DNA from: Treponema sp.
GTDB lineage: Bacteria; Spirochaetota; Spirochaetia; Treponematales; Breznakiellaceae
Reading direction: 5' to 3'
Assembly (NCBI GenBank): GCA_031266095.1
Contig: JAISBR010000151.1
Coordinates: forward strand, 1-17,934
DNA: 17,934 nt
Shown here: piece after piece, positions 14,890-17,934 of the stretch
How positions within the stretch are numbered: position 1 is the stretch's first letter
Layout: every line of letters begins with the position of its first letter
Made by a program: the position numbers and the translations under genes
Notes under the pieces: generated by a model
Databases searched by the model: none
Seen by the model: the letters and a program-made list of their open reading frames with translations, nothing else
Told to the model about the DNA's origin: nothing

Positions 14890-16656
14890 ATGCTTAATTT
14901 AAAAGATTTACTTAGCCTGTCCGATGAAGGCTACCGGAATTTCAAGCGGGCGGTCCGGGCGGTGGTGATCTCGAACCTGTGCCTGTTCCTGCCTTTTATT
15001 GTGATCATCCAGACCATTATCACCCTGCTTAATCCGCTGCTGGGCGGGGCTGCTCTGGACGGCAGGTGGCTTGTTCTGCTCCTCGGCCTGGGCCTCGCGG
15101 CTGCGGTACTGTACTTTTTTGCCTATCGTAACGAGTACCGCAAAACCTACACTACAGCCTACAATGAATCAGAGAAAATCCGTGTGGAGGTAGCGGAGCA
15201 TATCCGGCGGCTGCCCTTGAGTTTTTTCAACAATAAGGATCTTTCCGAGCTGACCACGAACATCATGGCGGACTGTACGACCGTTGAGCATGTGATGAGC
15301 CATGTCGCCCCGGGGCTTTTCGGCAATATCATCACCGATGTCGCTGTCTGCGTCCTCCTTGCGGTTTATGACTGGCGCATGGCTCTGGCCCTCTTTGCCG
15401 CCCTGCCCCTGGCCTTTTGCTTTGTACTGGGGAGCCGGAAATTGCAAGCCTTTTTCGCCGAGCGCCACGTAAACGCAAAACTTGCCGTGTCAGGCCAGGT
15501 GCAGGAATACCTGGAAGGTATCAAAGTGGTCAAGTCCTTTGGGCTTGCGGGGGAAAAATCAAAGGCCTTGGAACGTTCCCTGCGGACTATGATGAAGGAG
15601 GCTATCAAATTTGAATGGCTTACATCAACTTTTATCATTTTAGCGATGATGGTTTTACAGACCGGCCTGGGCCTTGTGGTGCTGGTGGGGGTGTCCCTTT
15701 TATCGGGTGGCAGCCTCGGCGTCATCCCCTTCCTCACCTTTATTGCAATCAGCGCGAAAATCTATTCGCCTCTCATTGTGGTTCTTACCCTGCTGCCGGA
15801 ATTTTTCTATTTCCTCATTTCCGCCAAACGGATGCTGGTCCTGCGCCGGGAAAAAGCTATGACCGGGGAAGAAAAAGTTGTCCTGCCGCATTACAACATT
15901 ACATTGAAGAATGTCAGTTTCGCCTACGCCGGGGAGGATGTGATTAGAAACATTTCCCTTGCCATTCCCCAGGGAGGCGTTACCGCGCTGGTAGGGCCGT
16001 CCGGAAGCGGTAAGAGTACCCTCTCCCGGCTCATCGCCCGGTTCTGGGATCCCAGAGAGGGAGAGATTCTTATCGGCGGCAGGAATATCAGGGATATCGA
16101 TCCGGAGGCCCTGATGGTCTGTATGAGCTTTGTGTTTCAGGATGTGGTACTCTTCAACGATACGGTGAAAAACAATATCCGCATCGGCAAGGATGGAGCA
16201 GCGGACGAGGAGATCTACGCCGCGGCAAGGGCGGCCCGTTGTGATGAATTTATCCGGGAACTGCCTGACGCTTATGACACAGTGATCGGCGAAAACGGCG
16301 CCACTCTCTCGGGCGGGGAACGGCAGCGGATTTCCATTGCCAGGGCCCTCCTCAAAAACGCTCCTATAGTGCTGTTAGATGAAGCAACTTCTTCCCTGGA
16401 CCCGGAGAACGAGGCGTTGATTCAGGAAGCCGTCTCGGCGCTGGTAAAGAACCGCACGGTGATCGTCATTGCTCACCGCCTCAGGACCATTCTCGGCGCG
16501 GACAAGATCGCCGTGCTGGATAAGGGCCTCCTGGTGGAGGAAGGCGCCGGGGAAGAACTGCTGGCGAGGAACGGACTCTTCACCCGGCTCTATTCTATTC
16601 AGCAGGAAAGCCTTGGCTGGACTTTGGGGAGGCAGCCGGATATTTCAGCTTCTTGA
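14890..16656 (+). CDS. Half ABC transporter (permease-ATPase fusion), second subunit of a probable heterodimer
   Basis: A 588-residue exporter-fold half transporter. Six membrane helices lie between about 24 and 310, with the family-typical FFNNKDLSELTTNIMADCTTVEHVMSH stretch (112-138) and coupling-loop region. The ATPase domain has A-loop Tyr346, Walker A GPSGSGKST (369-377), Gln417, signature LSGGERQR (473-480), Walker B IVLLDE (493-498), a normal SSLD D-loop and His529. Both subunits share the SFVFQDV stretch and end in a W-T-L motif (ALNWTLAG in the first, SLGWTLG here), which also supports pairing. GAGGAG (14877-14882) lies 7 nt before the ATG. It resembles the IrtB/YbtQ side of siderophore-importer pairs. 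No solute-binding protein or siderophore gene is present in the window to confirm a substrate. Confidence 0.9.
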   Translation: MLNLKDLLSLSDEGYRNFKRAVRAVVISNLCLFLPFIVIIQTIITLLNPLLGGAALDGRWLVLLLGLGLAAAVLYFFAYRNEYRKTYTTAYNESEKIRVEVAEHIRRLPLSFFNNKDLSELTTNIMADCTTVEHVMSHVAPGLFGNIITDVAVCVLLAVYDWRMALALFAALPLAFCFVLGSRKLQAFFAERHVNAKLAVSGQVQEYLEGIKVVKSFGLAGEKSKALERSLRTMMKEAIKFEWLTSTFIILAMMVLQTGLGLVVLVGVSLLSGGSLGVIPFLTFIAISAKIYSPLIVVLTLLPEFFYFLISAKRMLVLRREKAMTGEEKVVLPHYNITLKNVSFAYAGEDVIRNISLAIPQGGVTALVGPSGSGKSTLSRLIARFWDPREGEILIGGRNIRDIDPEALMVCMSFVFQDVVLFNDTVKNNIRIGKDGAADEEIYAAARAARCDEFIRELPDAYDTVIGENGATLSGGERQRISIARALLKNAPIVLLDEATSSLDPENEALIQEAVSALVKNRTVIVIAHRLRTILGADKIAVLDKGLLVEEGAGEELLARNGLFTRLYSIQQESLGWTLGRQPDISAS

Positions 16657-16706
16657 TATCATCTATTGCTTAATACTGTTCATAAGACCGCTTCCCCAAG
16701 CCGGGC

Positions 16707-16854
16707 CGGAAATGGCAGAACTCCACTGACGGGGCCGCCCGATACAGCCTGAAGCCCGCCGGCATCGCCTACACCGAACCCGGTCCCTGTGGGGGGTGCT
16801 GATCCCGGCGCTGACCACCATCGTAGGTATAGGCTCCGTTTTCGGGTATATGTG
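16707..16854 (+). pseudogene. Possible frameshifted relic of a membrane-protein C-terminus
   Basis: Frame 16707-16800 reads as protein-like sequence with RYSLKPAGIAYTEPG and then stops. A neighbouring frame (16787-16855) continues as LWGVLIPALTTIVGIGSVFGYM and ends at a TGA, and looks like a membrane helix. Together, with one frameshift near 16785-16790, they could be the C-terminal end of a transporter. I cannot name the family. There is no start codon or Shine-Dalgarno. Confidence 0.3.
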
Positions 16855-16921
16855 AGGGGAAAGTTCCCAATGATTTTATATGCGTTTTATTTGCGCCAGT
16901 CCTGGGGGCTGGTGTAGGCCA

Positions 16922-16950
16922 TTGACATATCTAAATCCTTAGTATTATCA
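16922..16950 (+). promoter_or_regulatory. Promoter candidate for the MalT-like regulator
   Basis: TTGACA at 16922-16927 is a perfect -35. At 17 bp lies TTATCA (16945-16950), and at 15 bp TATTAT (16943-16948), both partial -10 matches. The start codon is about 75 nt downstream of the likely transcription start. Confidence 0.4.
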
Positions 16951-16970
16951 TCGGGTATTGTTATTTCTGT

Positions 16971-17012
16971 TTCCGGGAGTTCCAATATCCCGGCTTCCGG
17001 GAGTTTTCCCGG
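16971..17012 (+). repeat. Direct repeat TTCCGGGAGTT twice, with hairpin, in the regulator leader
   Basis: TTCCGGGAGTT occurs at 16971-16981 and 16995-17005, 24 bp apart. The second copy forms a hairpin with the following sequence, CCGGGA (16997-17002) pairing TCCCGG (17007-17012) around a 4-nt loop. The hairpin ends 17 nt before the start codon, so the repeats could be an operator for the regulator itself or a leader structure. Confidence 0.45.
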
Positions 17013-17029
17013 GCCAAACAAGGGAAAGA

Positions 17030-17934
17030 ATGTTTGAGCAAACTGTTCTGAGCGAAGCCGAAAAACCGATGAATCACCGTTTTCTGGAGCGGCCCCGGGT
17101 GGACCGGATCCTGGAAAAGGCCATGCAAAGCCATATAGTCACCGTGATAGCCGGGGAAGGCAGCGGCAAAACCTACGCGGTAAATTCCTTTCTCCAAAAA
17201 ACCGGGCGGAAATACGTTTGGATACAGCTTTCAAAGCAGGACAACCAGGCCTGGCATTCCTGGGAGAACTATACCCGGGGGATGGCGCGTATCAACCCCG
17301 AAGCGGCAAAAATCCTCTTCGACACAGGCTTTCCCGAATCGGATCGGCAGTACGACCGGTATCTGGGCCTGCTCAAGGATGAATTAATAACCCCCGAACC
17401 CTATGTCCTTGTTTTTGACGATTCCCACCTGGTTACCAGCCCCGCGGCCCTGGCGCACATAGATCGGGCGCTGACCCTCCCGGCTTCAAAAAACACCATC
17501 GTCTTTATTTCCCGGACCGAGCCGGCGATAAACACCCTCAACCTCCTGTCCAAAGGACTCCTCGCCGAAATTACCGTGAAGGATCTCCGGTTTACCATGG
17601 AGGAAACAGACGCCTATTTCCGCCTTCACCAGGTTTTCCTTGAAAAGGGGGAACTTGCCCGGATCTTTGACAAGACCGAAGGCTGGGCCCTGGCCCTGAG
17701 CCTTATCCTCCATGAAATCAGGACGGCCGATTCCGGCGGGCGCAGCTGGGACCGGGTAATGCGGCCCGTGAGAAAAATGGAAGAACGCATTTTTTTGTCC
17801 ATGGGAGAAAAACTGCAAAAATTCCTGGTCAAACTGTCCCTTCTTGAATACTGGCCCCGGAATCTTCTGGAGCGTTTCGATCCGGGGGGCGAAAACATTG
17901 CCGCCATGGAACAATTCAGCTCGGTCATTCATTC
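17030..17934 (+). CDS. MalT/LuxR-family STAND ATPase regulator, N-terminal part, cut by the window edge
   Basis: An open frame runs from ATG 17030 to the right edge, giving 301 residues. It begins with the NTPase of MalT-type regulators: RFLERPRVDRILEKA (17-31), Walker A AGEGSGKTY (41-49), WIQLSKQDN (64-72), Walker B VLVFDDSHLV (126-135), the SRTEP sensor (161-165), DLRFTMEETDAYFR (185-198) and KTEGWALALSLI (215-226). The winged-helix region follows. In complete proteins of this class (about 800-900 residues), TPR-like repeats and a C-terminal LuxR helix-turn-helix come next; those lie outside the window. AAGGGA precedes the ATG at 4-5 nt; Met14 is an alternative start. The protein should be an ATP- and ligand-dependent transcription activator. 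Its location behind the ABC pair makes control of that transporter possible but unproven. Confidence 0.88.
   Translation, partial: MFEQTVLSEAEKPMNHRFLERPRVDRILEKAMQSHIVTVIAGEGSGKTYAVNSFLQKTGRKYVWIQLSKQDNQAWHSWENYTRGMARINPEAAKILFDTGFPESDRQYDRYLGLLKDELITPEPYVLVFDDSHLVTSPAALAHIDRALTLPASKNTIVFISRTEPAINTLNLLSKGLLAEITVKDLRFTMEETDAYFRLHQVFLEKGELARIFDKTEGWALALSLILHEIRTADSGGRSWDRVMRPVRKMEERIFLSMGEKLQKFLVKLSLLEYWPRNLLERFDPGGENIAAMEQFSSVIH

Larger units (their letters stand above)
16657..17029 (+). other. Intergenic region between the second ABC gene and the MalT-like regulator
   Basis: The 373 nt contain the possible relic at 16707-16854, then an AT-rich stretch with a promoter candidate (16922-16950) and a repeat-rich leader (16971-17012). 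No terminator with a U-tract follows the ABC gene. About 16860-16920 shows nothing recognisable. Confidence 0.45.

Noticed and set aside
17401..17932. Minus-strand frames at the right edge
   Set aside because: They are antisense to the clear MalT-type frame, which keeps Walker A, Walker B and the TEGW motif.
1..17934. tRNA, rRNA, CRISPR array, transposase or toxin-antitoxin gene
   Set aside because: I looked through the intergenic gaps for T-loop-like sequences, regular spacer repeats and small paired genes and found none convincing.

Overview
The window reads as a stretch of spirochaete chromosome, most likely a Treponema of the termite-gut or rumen type. That is an inference from gene content and protein style (fused AK-HSD, rpsF-ssb-rpsR-orf-rplI-dnaB operon, a stand-alone ComFB protein, a MalT/LuxR-type regulator beside ABC transporters, mid-50s GC by eye). 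I ran no database search.

Layout. Left edge (1-426): the C-terminal end of a GH51 arabinofuranosidase whose frame is cut off upstream. 512-1117 (+): Tag, 3-methyladenine DNA glycosylase I. 1145-3643 (-): ThrA, bifunctional aspartokinase/homoserine dehydrogenase. A divergent AT-rich promoter region separates thrA from a three-gene plus-strand cluster (3745-7196): a WecA/TagO-type polyprenyl-phosphate sugar-1-phosphate transferase, a cysteine desulfurase, and ThiI. The last two form a dedicated sulfur relay for tRNA 4-thiouridine; ThiI appears to start at a non-canonical ATT with a perfect Shine-Dalgarno.

7342-12153 (all minus): the conserved rpsF-ssb-rpsR-(membrane protein)-rplI-dnaB operon, followed by a separate comFB-type gene. 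The operon has a structured 5' leader, an L9 with an 89-residue low-complexity tail and an S18 with a charged N-terminal extension.

12785-16656 (+): two half-ABC transporters of the exporter fold, probably a heterodimer resembling IrtAB/YbtPQ. A composite palindromic element (about 139 bp, ends related to TGTTCCAAAA, flanked by a 5-bp direct repeat CAATG) lies between them. A shorter copy of the same palindrome lies upstream of comFB. After the transporters come a frameshifted membrane-protein relic and, from 17030 to the right edge, the N-terminal 301 residues of a MalT/LuxR-family STAND ATPase regulator that continues beyond the window.

I saw no rRNA, tRNA, CRISPR array, transposase or phage gene. 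Most of the window is housekeeping. The least ordinary parts are the palindromic element family, the three helically phased repeats in front of the first ABC gene, the rpsF leader and the ThiI start.
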